Shown in pieces: positions 25,780 to 48,654 of a stretch of DNA of 64,000 nt. This DNA is from Amycolatopsis suaedae (lineage in GTDB: Bacteria; Actinomycetota; Actinomycetes; Mycobacteriales; Pseudonocardiaceae). Below the pieces are notes generated by a model. That model was given only the letters and a program-made list of their open reading frames with translations. It was not told the origin of the DNA and did no database searches. A program made the position numbers and the translations under genes. Numbering within the stretch: the stretch's first letter is position 1; every line of letters starts with the position of its first letter. The stretch is from positions 248,001 to 312,000 of the forward strand of contig NZ_SFCC01000003.1 in the NCBI RefSeq assembly GCF_004214935.1, written 5' to 3'.

Positions 25780-28605
25780 TCAGGCGGGCAGTTCGGCGCG
25801 GAGGGCCCTGGCGCGGGTGAAGTAGCCGTGTGAACGCTCGTTCTCGCCGAGGGTCTGGTGCAGGCGGCCGAGCAGCTCGGACACCTCGGCCTCGGACCGC
25901 CGGTCGCCGTTGCGGCGGTGCATCCGGACGGAGTTGACCAGCAGCAGCCGGGCGTGGGCGAGGTCGCCGCTGTCCAGGCAGACCTCACCCAGCCGCTGGT
26001 TGGCGTAGCCGACGCAGTGGTGGTCGCCGAGGTCGTCGAAGATCGCGATCGACGTGGTGATCAGGTCGCGGGCGGTGGACAGCTCCCCGTGTGCCTGCCG
26101 CACCAGTGCCATCCGCATCAGCGCGTGCGCCTCCCGGTGCCGGTCGCCGATCGCCACCGACAGCGACCGCGCCTCGGCGAAGCACCGCTCGGCCTCCGCC
26201 AGGTCGCCCGAGGACAGCCGGACCGAACCGAGTGCGATGGTCGCCACCGCCTGTCCGTGCCGGTCGCCGACCTCGCCGAACAACCGCAGCGCGCGTTCGC
26301 AGTGCTCCAGGGCCGAGTCGTTGTCGCCGAGAATGCGGTGCACGGTGCCGAGACCGGAGTGTCCGATCGCGACACCGCGCCGGTCACCCTCCCGCTCGAA
26401 CAGCATCCTCGACTCCTCGAACGCGGCCAGCGCTTCGGGGTAGGCGTCGCGGTAGAGCTGGACCTGCCCGAGGTTGCGCTGGACGATCGCCTGTCCCCGG
26501 GGACAGCCACGGCGCCGCGCGGCCGCCAGCGCGATCACGTGCGTGCGTTCCCAGTCGTCCTGGTGGCCACGCAGGTCGAAGAACGGGATGAACGCCGTCG
26601 CCAGGCGCCAGGCGAGATCGTCGAGTTCCCACCGGGCGGCCAGCTCGACCAGCGTGGTGGCCGTGATCCGCTCGGCCTCGAACCAGGCGGTGGGATCGGC
26701 GACGAGGCTCTCCGGCTGCCGGACGCGCCAGCCGTCGGTGCGGACGTCGTGGGTGCCGAAGAAGTGGATCGGGATGCGCTCGGCCGCGGTGCCTGCCAGG
26801 TCCAGGTAGCCCTCGATCACCCGCCGCAGGGCCGACCGCCGGTCGGCGCCGGTGTCCTCGGCGTGGCCGCGGTCGGTGGCGAACACCCTGAGCAGGTCGT
26901 GCAGCCGGTAGCGGGCCTGGCCGTTCTCGTCCGAGCTGGTCAGCTCGACCAGGTGCACGTCGACGAGCTGGTCCAGCACGTCGTCGGCGTACTCGCGGCC
27001 GAGCAGCGCGGCGACGACCCAGGCGGGGAACCGCGTCGCGCCGAGCAGCCCCAGCCCGCGGAACGCCCGGGCCGCGTCCGGGTCGAGCCGGTCGTAGCTC
27101 AGTGCCACGCTGGCCCGCACCGCGAGGTCGCCGACCTCGAGTTCCCGCAGCCGCCTGCGTTCGTCCCGCAGCCGGTCGGCGAGGACCCGCAGCCGCCACG
27201 CCGGCCGCTGCGCGAGCTTCGCGCCGACCACCCGGACGGCGAGCGGCAGGTACCCGCAGCCACGCAGGATTTCGGCGGCCGTGTCCGGTTCGGCCCGTAC
27301 CCGCCGCTCGCCGACCAGCTCGGTCAGCAGCGCGGTGGCTTCCGTCTCCGGCAGCACGTCCACGCTGATCGACGCCGCGCCGACCAGCTCGGGCAGCCGG
27401 ACCCGGCTGGTGATCAGCACGGCCGACCGTCCCGCTCCCGGCAGCAGCGGCCGGACCTGGGCGGCGTTCGCGGCGTCGTCGAGGACCAGGCACAGGCGCC
27501 GCCGCGCCAGCTGCGAGCGCAGCAGCGCGGAACGTTCGGCGAGCGTGGGCGGCATGCTGGCGTCGGGGATCCCGAGCGAGCGCAGGACTTCCGGTAGCAG
27601 TTCTCCGGCCTGCCGCGGCCGTGCCGAGGTGCCACGCAGGTCCAGGTAGAGCTGGCCGTCGGGAAACACCGGGCTGAGCTGGTGGACCACCCGGACCGCG
27701 AGTGAGGTCTTGCCGACCCCGGGCGGGCCGGACAGTACGGCGACCGCGCGCCCGTTACCGCGCAGCAGCGTGGTCAGTTCGTCGACGGTGCCGCGCCGTC
27801 CGGTGAAGTCGGGCAGGTCGAGCGGCAGCTGCCGGACCGGGAACGGGTCGGGTTCCTCCGCCGGCTCGGCGCCCAGCAGCCGGGCGCGTGCCTTCCGCAG
27901 GCCCTCGCCCGGGCTGGTGCCCAGTTCCTCCAGCAGCACGTTCTCGGCGTCGAAACACGCCTGCAGGGCCTCGCCGGTGCGCCCGGCCGCCGCGAGCGCG
28001 TCGACCAGCTTCTCCCACAGCGCCTCCCGGATCGGCTGCTCGGCGAGCAGGCCGCGCAACTCGATCACGGCCTCGCCGCTGCGGCCCAGCTGGATGAGCG
28101 CGTCGATGCGGTGTTCCCTGACCAGCGAGCGCATCTCGCTCAGGCGCGCGGCGGAGGCGGCCCAGACGTGGCACGGCGGCAGGTCTTCGAGGACGGTGCC
28201 GCGCCACAGCCCGCCCGCCTCGTCGTACAGGGCGAGGGCGGTGGCCGGATCGCCGTCGTTCAGTGCCGCGCGGGCCCGTTGTGCCACCAGCTCGAACCGG
28301 GTGGCGTCGATCTCGTGTGGCTCGGCGTGCAGGACGTAGCCAGCCGGCCTGCTCTCGATCCGGTCGGCGAGGCCGCCGCGACGCAGGCTGTGGACGTAGG
28401 TGCGGATGTTCGCGCTCGCCGAGCGCGGCTGGGACTGCGGCCAGAGCACCTCGGCGAGCACGTCGACCGACACCGGGACGTTCGGGTGCAGGACGAGCGT
28501 GGCCAGCATCGACCTGGGTTTGGGCCCCCCAATGGCCAACGCCGTGCCGTCGACGACGACGTCGAACGGGCCCAAGACGCGAAACGAGTTGACCGTCAAC
28601 CGCAT
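25780..28605 (-). CDS. AfsR/SARP-family transcriptional regulator with NB-ARC ATPase and TPR domains
   Basis: 941 residues. In order: OmpR-type winged helix (about 1-95; VLGPFDVVVDGTALAIGGPKPRSMLATLVL), bacterial transcriptional activation domain (about 100-245; DATRFELVAQRARAALNDGDPATAL), NB-ARC ATPase with Walker A GPPGVGKTS (about 292-300) and Walker B RLCLVLDDA, then TPR repeats (about 680-930). Such proteins activate secondary-metabolite or differentiation genes, some after Ser/Thr phosphorylation. The ATG at 28605 is the family start. Its target is not evident; it is bordered by repeat islands on both sides and is 2 kb from the siderophore locus. Confidence 0.92.
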   Translation of the reverse strand: MRLTVNSFRVLGPFDVVVDGTALAIGGPKPRSMLATLVLHPNVPVSVDVLAEVLWPQSQPRSASANIRTYVHSLRRGGLADRIESRPAGYVLHAEPHEIDATRFELVAQRARAALNDGDPATALALYDEAGGLWRGTVLEDLPPCHVWAASAARLSEMRSLVREHRIDALIQLGRSGEAVIELRGLLAEQPIREALWEKLVDALAAAGRTGEALQACFDAENVLLEELGTSPGEGLRKARARLLGAEPAEEPDPFPVRQLPLDLPDFTGRRGTVDELTTLLRGNGRAVAVLSGPPGVGKTSLAVRVVHQLSPVFPDGQLYLDLRGTSARPRQAGELLPEVLRSLGIPDASMPPTLAERSALLRSQLARRRLCLVLDDAANAAQVRPLLPGAGRSAVLITSRVRLPELVGAASISVDVLPETEATALLTELVGERRVRAEPDTAAEILRGCGYLPLAVRVVGAKLAQRPAWRLRVLADRLRDERRRLRELEVGDLAVRASVALSYDRLDPDAARAFRGLGLLGATRFPAWVVAALLGREYADDVLDQLVDVHLVELTSSDENGQARYRLHDLLRVFATDRGHAEDTGADRRSALRRVIEGYLDLAGTAAERIPIHFFGTHDVRTDGWRVRQPESLVADPTAWFEAERITATTLVELAARWELDDLAWRLATAFIPFFDLRGHQDDWERTHVIALAAARRRGCPRGQAIVQRNLGQVQLYRDAYPEALAAFEESRMLFEREGDRRGVAIGHSGLGTVHRILGDNDSALEHCERALRLFGEVGDRHGQAVATIALGSVRLSSGDLAEAERCFAEARSLSVAIGDRHREAHALMRMALVRQAHGELSTARDLITTSIAIFDDLGDHHCVGYANQRLGEVCLDSGDLAHARLLLVNSVRMHRRNGDRRSEAEVSELLGRLHQTLGENERSHGYFTRARALRAELPA

Positions 28606-28734
28606 CACCTGGCTTGGAGTCGGACTCCTGGATCGTAGGAACCACGTCGGCAAACCGCCAGGTAGTCCGGCAAGCCCCATACCTAAGTCGGGCCCCTCGC
28701 GACTTTCGACTCCGGTGCTTGTCAGGGCACGTGA

Positions 28735-29405
28735 CCACGAGGCTCGTGAAGGCCCCCTTGGGTGGCTTGTCGCCGGTACCCCAATGTGGCATTGGGGTAC
28801 TTGAACTCCCCCAATGCCACATTGGGGGAGTTCGCCGGTCGCGGGGTTGTCTCGTTCGTGGCGACCGGTGAGGCTGCCGAGCCTGCTGTGACCACTGAGG
28901 CTGCCGGGGCCGTGACACCGGGGCCGCGAAGCTCGTGAAGGCCACCTTCATCACGTGAGACGACAGAAACTCGGCCTTCACCCGAACCCACACGTCCCAG
29001 CCGTCCCAGACGTCACAACCGCATCGCCGGTCGCCCGCCACCTCACGACAGGAGAACTGGATACACGTCGTGAGTTCCGCCCTCCGGCCCGCCAGCGCCG
29101 ACTTTGCCGGGGCCTGACGTCTCACGTGGTGAAGGTGGCCTTCACGTGCTTTGCGCGGGGGCGGGAGCGTGGAACTCGCGTGCCGGAAGGCGGAGTTCGC
29201 GTGCACGAGCGTGGAGTTCACCAGGTGAGACACCCGCCTCCCCCCGGACACGCGAGTCCCACCGTCACGCACGCGAGTTCCACGCTCCGGCACGCGAACT
29301 CCACCCTCCGCACCACGACTCCGGACTTTGTCGGGATGCTGACGTGGTGAAGGCCCCCTTCATTACGTGAGACGTGGTGAAGGTGGCCTTCACGAGCTTT
29401 GCGCG
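28735..29405. repeat. Intergenic repeat island 5 (between SARP start and cold-shock gene end)
   Basis: The largest island, about 670 bases. CCCCAATG hairpins lie at 28776-28800 (11-bp arms) and 28803-28833 (14-bp arms). TGAAGG hairpins lie at 28936-28950, 29130-29144, 29348-29362 (CCCCC variant) and 29378-29392. Between them are the GACGACAGAAACTCGGCCTTCAC block (inverse of island 2), GAACTCGCGTGCCGGA / GCGAGTTCCACGCTCCGGCA repeats (29168-29310) and ACTTTGTCGGG. No convincing gene. Confidence 0.85.
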
Positions 29406-29416
29406 GGGGCGGCGGG

Positions 29417-29830
29417 TCAGCCGGGCTCGACCCAGCCGTGGTCCTGCGCCAGCTGCACCAGCTGCCGTCGCAGCTGCACGATCTGCGCCGCGGTCAGCGT
29501 CGGGGCAGCGGCGAGGAGCGTCTCGGTGATCTCGCCGCGGAACCGCGCCGCCGACACCGTGTCACCCGGCTCGTCGGCCCGGGGCGCGGGCGGCACGACG
29601 GCGGGCTCGGCCGCGGGCGCGTCGGCGCTGGAGGCGATGGAGATGTTCGACGCCTTCAGCCCGCGCCCGCTGTCCTCCACGTCGAACGCCACGACCACGC
29701 CGGCCTGGAACAGGTGCTTGTCGTCGAGGAGGTCATTCGCGTGCATGAACACGTCCTCGCCGCCCTCGTCCGGCGCGATGAAGCCGTAGCCGCGAACCTC
29801 GTCGAAGCGCAGGATCCTGCCGGTCGTCAT
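29417..29830 (-). CDS. Cold-shock-domain nucleic-acid-binding protein
   Basis: 137 residues from the ATG at 29830 (a GTG two codons upstream is possible). The N-terminal cold-shock domain (about 1-65) has RNP1-like EVRGYGFIAPDEGG and RNP2 DVFMHAND. An Ala/Pro-rich linker follows, and then a C-terminal helical region (TAAQIVQLRRQLVQLAQDHGW) of unknown role. It probably binds single-stranded RNA or DNA. The gap to the formyltransferase stop is 39 bases, on the same strand and downstream of it. Confidence 0.9.
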   Translation of the reverse strand: MTTGRILRFDEVRGYGFIAPDEGGEDVFMHANDLLDDKHLFQAGVVVAFDVEDSGRGLKASNISIASSADAPAAEPAVVPPAPRADEPGDTVSAARFRGEITETLLAAAPTLTAAQIVQLRRQLVQLAQDHGWVEPG

Positions 29831-29869
29831 AGCCACCAGACCCTACCGTGCGTGATCTTTGTCAGCCAT

Positions 29870-30823
29870 TCAGTCGACAGGATGACTCGTGAGATACCCG
29901 CCCATGGCACGGAAGTAGTCGACGGCGGCGATCTCCGCGCCGTCGTCGGTACGCAGGGTTTCCAGCACCACGCCGCGGTTGCGCCCGGTGCGCGCGTCGG
30001 CACCGGCGACGATCACCACGCCAGCACCCTCCCGGATGAAGATCCGGCCGGGCGTGCCGCCGTAGGGCCGCTCGGACACCGAGGCCGCGGTCACCCGCAA
30101 CCGCTTGCCGCCGTGGAAGGTGAACGCGTTGGGGTAGGGGTCGGCCTGCGCCCGGATCAGCCGCTCGATCGCGTCGGCGGGCCAGTTCCAGTCGATCCGG
30201 GAGTCCTCGATGGACCGCTTGTGGAAGAAGCTCGCCTTGGACCGGTCCTGCGGCACGGGCCGGGCGGTACCGCTGGCGATGAGGTCCAGGGCTTCCGCGG
30301 CGATCGGCCCGATCAGGTCGACGGTCTTGTGGAACAGGTCCGTCGAGGTGTCCCTCGGCCCGACCGGGACGGAGCGCTGCAACACGATGTCACCGGCGTC
30401 CAGTTCGCCGTCCATCATGTGGGCGGTGACCCCGACCTCGGGCTCGCCGTTGATCAACGCCCAGATCAGCGGGGAGAAACCCGCGTACGCGGGCAGCAGC
30501 GAGTCGTGGATGTTCAGCGTGCCGTGCCGCGGCAGGTTGAAGATCTCCGGCGGCAGCCAGGTACGCCAGTTGTTGGCGACGATGAGGTCGAGATCGGCCT
30601 CTTTGAGACTGGCGAGAAGTTCCGGGCTGTCCGGGCGGTTCAGTTCCAGGCACGTAACGTTGTGGGCTGCGGCCAGTTCCGCCACCGAATCGGACCAAAT
30701 CCGCTCGTAGGCGTGGTCACTCTTCGGATGCGTGACGACGAGCGCGACCTCGTGGGGAGAATCCAGCAACGCCTGCAAGGTGCGGTGGCCCCACGTCTGG
30801 TAGCCGAACATCGCAACCCGCAT
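29870..30823 (-). CDS. N5-hydroxyornithine formyltransferase (methionyl-tRNA formyltransferase-like)
   Basis: 317 residues. The catalytic formyltransferase signature is LNIHDSLLPAYAGFSPLIWALINGEPEVGVTAHMMDGELDAGDIV by position, with Asn, His and Asp in NIH, TAH and DAGDI. A short FMT C-terminal domain follows (PYPNAFTFHGGKRLRV). Paired with an ornithine monooxygenase and NRPS it fits the CchA-type enzyme that makes N5-formyl-N5-hydroxyornithine for siderophores. The ATG at 30823 is preceded by AGGAGG; a longer frame to 30871 has no ribosome site. Divergent from the monooxygenase, with an iron box upstream. Confidence 0.92.
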   Translation of the reverse strand: MRVAMFGYQTWGHRTLQALLDSPHEVALVVTHPKSDHAYERIWSDSVAELAAAHNVTCLELNRPDSPELLASLKEADLDLIVANNWRTWLPPEIFNLPRHGTLNIHDSLLPAYAGFSPLIWALINGEPEVGVTAHMMDGELDAGDIVLQRSVPVGPRDTSTDLFHKTVDLIGPIAAEALDLIASGTARPVPQDRSKASFFHKRSIEDSRIDWNWPADAIERLIRAQADPYPNAFTFHGGKRLRVTAASVSERPYGGTPGRIFIREGAGVVIVAGADARTGRNRGVVLETLRTDDGAEIAAVDYFRAMGGYLTSHPVD

Positions 30824-30863
30824 CGTCGTCCTCCTGGTAGTCCTGGGCGCAAAGCCCCAGTAG

Positions 30864-30882
30864 TGAAGCAAGCCTTACCTAC
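30864..30882 (-). promoter_or_regulatory. Candidate iron box for the formyltransferase gene
   Basis: On the minus strand GTAGGTAAGGCTTGCTTCA matches 13 of 19 positions of the IdeR/DmdR1 consensus TTAGGTTAGGCTAACCTAA. Located 41 bases upstream of the formyltransferase ATG. Confidence 0.55.
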
Positions 30883-30947
30883 ATACACAAGGGCGCGGCC
30901 GGGGGACGCACATCACCCTCGGATGGACTAGGCGAGCCTCCCCTTAG

Positions 30948-30966
30948 TTAGGTTAGGGTTCCCTGT
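30948..30966 (+). promoter_or_regulatory. Candidate iron box for the monooxygenase-NRPS-mbtH operon
   Basis: TTAGGTTAGGGTTCCCTGT matches 14 of 19 positions of the iron-box consensus, with the left ten exact. It lies 23 bases upstream of the monooxygenase ATG. Confidence 0.65.
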
Positions 30967-30989
30967 GTTGTCTGGCTGAGGAGACCTTT

Positions 30990-32332
30990 ATGTCGCTGTC
31001 AGTGCCCGGGGAAGACGGACCGGTGTACGACCTGATCGGGGTGGGTTTCGGGCCATCGAACCTGGCCCTGGCGATCGCGTTGACGGAGCACAACGCCGCC
31101 GTGCCGCGAGTCGAGCCCGTCACGGCGCACTTCTTCGAGCAGCAGCCCCGCTTCGGCTGGCACCGCGGCATGCTCATCGAGGACGCGACGATGCAGGTTT
31201 CGTTCCTCAAGGACCTCGTCACCATGCGGAATCCGGCCAGCGAGTTCAGTTTCCTGTCCTATCTGCACGCCCGCGGCAGGCTGGTCGATTTCATCAACCA
31301 CAAGAACCTGTTCCCGTTGCGGATCGAGTTCCACGACTACTTCGAATGGTCTGCCGCGAAGGTCGACGACCTGGTTTCCTACGGCAGCCAGGTAATCGGT
31401 GTCGAACCGGTCATTTCCGGCGACCATGTCGACTTCTTCGACGTCCGCGTCCGCACCGCCAACGGTGAGGAAACCGATTTCCGGGCCCGCAATCTCGCGA
31501 TCGGCACCGGGCTGCGCCCGCAGCTGCCCGAGGGCGTGGTGCGCAGCGACCGGATCTGGCACAACCACGAGCTGCTGCACCGGGTGGACGGCCTGGCCGA
31601 CCTCGACCCGGGCCGGTTCGTCGTCGTCGGTGCCGGGCAGAGCGCCGCCGAGGTGACCGCCTTCCTGCACGACCGGTTCCCCCGCGCCGAGGTCTGCTCG
31701 GTGTTCGCCCGCTACGGCTACAGCCCGTCCGACGACAGCTCGTTCGCCAACCGGATCTTCGACCCGGAGGCGGTCGACCACTTCTACACCGCGCCGGACG
31801 CCGTCAAGCAGCGGCTGCTCGGCTACCACGCCAACACCAACTACTCCGCCGTGGACATCGACCTGATCGACGAGCTGTACCGGCGGATGTACCGGGAGAA
31901 GGTCACCGGCGCCCAGCGGCTGCGGATGTTCAACGTCTCCCGGCCGCTGGAGGTCGTCGAGACCCCGGCCGGGGTGCGAACCACGATCGAGGAGCTGACC
32001 ACGGGCGAGCGCACGGTGCTCGACGCCGACGTCGTGGTGTACGCGACGGGGTACCGGCCCGCCGACCCGCTGCCGGTGCTCGGCGAGCTGGGCCAGCGCT
32101 GTGCCCGCGACGGCCAGGGCAACGTGCTGGTGGAGCGGGACTACCGGCTGCGCACCGACGACAGGATCCGGGCCGGGATCTACCTGCAGGGCGGAACCGA
32201 GCACACGCACGGGATCACCTCCTCGCTGCTGTCCAACACGGCCGTCCGGGTCGGCGAGATCCTGGATTCCGTGGTGGCACGGCGGGCCACGCTGCCTGCG
32301 CCGGAGTACGCCGTCATCGGGGCCGGATCGCG

Positions 32333-32336
<4 letters not shown>
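30990..32336 (+). CDS. L-ornithine N5-monooxygenase
   Basis: 448 residues. It hydroxylates the side-chain amine of ornithine with FAD, NADPH and oxygen, the first step to hydroxamates. The FAD motif is [15 protein letters not shown], the NADPH motif [12 protein letters not shown], and the C-terminal [11 protein letters not shown] is the substrate/FAD signature. Sequence is of the SidA/PvdA/CchB class. The ATG at 30990 follows GAGGAGA. GTGA overlap with the NRPS gene means translational coupling. The iron box just upstream predicts expression under iron limitation. Confidence 0.96.
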
Positions 32337-46794
<14,458 letters not shown>

Positions 46795-46798
<4 letters not shown>

Positions 46799-47004
46799 GC
46801 AACCCGTTCGACGACGCCGACGGCACGTTCCTGGTGCTGGTCAACGACGAGGGTCAGCACAGCCTGTGGCCCGAGTTCGCCGCCGTGCCCGCCGGGTGGA
46901 CGACCGTGTTCGGCCCCTGCCCGAAGCAGGAGTGCCTCGACTACGTCGAGGCCAACTGGACCGACCTGCGCCCCCGCAGCCTGGTCGAGTCCATGGGCGA
47001 GTAG
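46795..47004 (+). CDS. MbtH-family NRPS accessory protein
   Basis: 69 residues with the full family signature: [41 protein letters not shown]. MbtH proteins bind and activate adenylation domains. ATGA overlap with the NRPS stop, preceded by GAGGAG. Confidence 0.97.
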
Positions 47005-47029
47005 CCCCCGCCCGCGCCTGGCCTGATGT

Positions 47030-47435
47030 GCTGTGTGCCCCCAATGTGGCATTGGGGGAGTTCAAGTTCCCCAATGCCACATTGGGGGAGGTTGCTGGGT
47101 CTCTTTCGTGGTGGCGGCTGTGTCTGTTGGGCCGGATGTGACTGGTGAGGCTGCCGCGCCGGGGTGGGGAGTTCGTGAAGGCCACCTTCATCACATGAGA
47201 CGACAGAAACTCGGCCTTCACACTGTCCGGCCCGGCAGGCCCGCGCGAGCGGCCCGTTCGGCCACCCGAGAACAGGGCTCGTCTCGTGATCTGGAACCGG
47301 CAGGCCGGATAGTGGGATCAGGCGGGCGGGAACGTGCAACTCGGGGGTCCGGAATGGACGACTCGCGGGTCGGCAAGGGAGGACTCGCGCGAGCGGGCCG
47401 TTCACGCGGGTGACCGGCACCAGGTGAGAAGACGG
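47030..47435. repeat. Intergenic repeat island 6 (between convergent mbtH and receptor gene)
   Basis: CCCCAATG hairpins at 47038-47058 (9-bp arms) and 47069-47087 (8-bp arms) are followed by the inverse of the island-2 block (47090-47220), including a TGAAGG hairpin at 47176-47190 and GACGACAGAAACTCGGCCTTCAC. Then comes the GGCGGGAACGTGCAACTCGGGGGTCC / GACTCGCGCGAGCGGGCCG block shared with island 3. Followed by a short GGCAAAGGCGGGC..GCCCGCCTTTGCC hairpin (about 47435-47473) that can act as terminator for the receptor gene. Confidence 0.85.
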
Positions 47436-47473
47436 CAAAGGCGGGCCGCCCCCAGGTCAGCCCGCCTTTGCCA
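47435..47473. terminator. Hairpin between mbtH side and receptor 3' end
   Basis: GGCAAAGGCGGGC pairs with GCCCGCCTTTGCC across a short loop, eight bases beyond the receptor stop. It has a strong 13-bp stem, so it is a likely terminator for the receptor transcript even without a clear U tract. Confidence 0.65.
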
Positions 47474-47480
47474 GGTCCGG

Positions 47481-48545
47481 TCAGGACACGGGCTTGACCT
47501 CGGTGGCCGGGTTGCCGTCGACCGCGGCGCTCAGCTGCGGCACCAGCTTGTCCAGCAGCCACGGGATGGACAGCGGCGAGGCGAACGAGATCGCCGAGCC
47601 GTAGTCGCTGCCCTCCTCGATCAGGATCTCCCGCTTCTCCTTCGCCACCCGCATGCCGCTGTACAGCGCGTCCTTGGCGAGGATCGCCTGTCCCTCCGCG
47701 ACGGACGACACCTGCCACACCATGGCGTCGACGTTGAGCAGGTCGGTCCGTTCCGGGCTGATGTTGGCGCCGAACTTGTCACCCATCGCGGCGTCCAGGT
47801 TGGCGGGCATGGTGAAGCCCAGCGCGGCGAGAAGCCGGTTGCGCGGGTCGGAGCCGCCGAACACGAAGTAGCCCTGGTAGGTCGTGGCCATCAGGCCGGT
47901 CTTGCCCGCGAACTCGGGGTGCTGCTGCTTGACCTGGGTGAGCTTGCCCTCGACCTCGCCGACGAGGCGCTCACCTGCCGCGGGACGGCCGACGGCCCTG
48001 GCGATCGTCCGGGTGCTGTCCTGCCAGTTGATGCCGTAGTCCGGCACGCCCTTGGGCTGCGCCACGACCGGGGCGATCTCGGACAGCTTGCGGAACTGGT
48101 CCTCGGTGAGCCCGGCGTACTGCGCCACGATGAGGTCCGGGTCGAGCTGGGCGATCTTCTCCATCGGCGGGCCGTCGGTGGCCTCCAGGACCTCCGGCAA
48201 CGGTGCGCCGTTCAGCTTCGGCGTGGCCCACGGCCCGATCTCGCCGGGGTGCTTGCCGAGCCACTTCGTGGTGGCGATCGGCACGATTCCCAGCGCCAGC
48301 AGGACATCCTGGTCGGTGTAGCCGTAGGCGAGTACTCGCTTGGGCTCCTCGGTGATCTGCGTGGTGCCGAACTTGTGCTCCACCGTGGCCGGCAACGCGT
48401 TCGGCTCCACCGGTGCGGCGACCGGGCCCGGGGCGCCGGCCGGCGCCTGCTCGGGTTCGTTCCCGCAGGCGGCGAGTGTGCCGAGGGCGAGCAGGCCGGC
48501 GGCCACGAACGTGGTCAGCCTGGTCCGGCGGTTCAGCGGGGGCAT
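47481..48545 (-). CDS. Iron-siderophore ABC transporter substrate-binding lipoprotein
   Basis: 354 residues. Lipoprotein signal peptide with lipobox LAAC (Cys27), then a type III (FepB/FhuD-like) binding protein: RVLAYGYTDQDVLLALGIVPIATTKWLG, IAQLDPDLIVAQYAGL, and VDAMVWQVSS. It captures the ferric siderophore outside the cell. GTGAGGAC precedes the ATG. An iron-box match with 16 of 19 positions lies upstream. Convergent with mbtH; the two permease genes are 3.6 kb away on the other strand. Confidence 0.93.
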   Translation of the reverse strand: MPPLNRRTRLTTFVAAGLLALGTLAACGNEPEQAPAGAPGPVAAPVEPNALPATVEHKFGTTQITEEPKRVLAYGYTDQDVLLALGIVPIATTKWLGKHPGEIGPWATPKLNGAPLPEVLEATDGPPMEKIAQLDPDLIVAQYAGLTEDQFRKLSEIAPVVAQPKGVPDYGINWQDSTRTIARAVGRPAAGERLVGEVEGKLTQVKQQHPEFAGKTGLMATTYQGYFVFGGSDPRNRLLAALGFTMPANLDAAMGDKFGANISPERTDLLNVDAMVWQVSSVAEGQAILAKDALYSGMRVAKEKREILIEEGSDYGSAISFASPLSIPWLLDKLVPQLSAAVDGNPATEVKPVS

Positions 48546-48580
48546 CGGGGGTCCTCACGGTCGGAAACAGACAGGGCAAC

Positions 48581-48599
48581 TCAGGTTTGCCTAACCAAA
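48581..48599 (-). promoter_or_regulatory. Candidate iron box for the siderophore receptor gene
   Basis: On the minus strand TTTGGTTAGGCAAACCTGA matches 16 of 19 positions of TTAGGTTAGGCTAACCTAA, the best of four in the window. It is 36 bases upstream of the receptor ATG. Confidence 0.75.
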
Positions 48600-48654
48600 G
48601 TCACACGTCAAGACTTCGTGGCCGGTGTCCCACCGTTAGTTCTTCACGTGAACG

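Noticed and set aside
25780..28605. SARP as pathway-specific regulator of the siderophore cluster
   Set aside because: It is separated by a repeat island and a cold-shock gene, and the siderophore promoters have iron boxes; no SARP direct repeats were seen there.
28735..29405. CRISPR array
   Set aside because: Repeats are palindromic hairpins with irregular spacing, mixed families and no regular unique spacers; no cas genes.
29870..30871. Longer formyltransferase starting at 30871
   Set aside because: The extra 16 residues are not family-like and have no ribosome site, whereas AGGAGG precedes the ATG at 30823.
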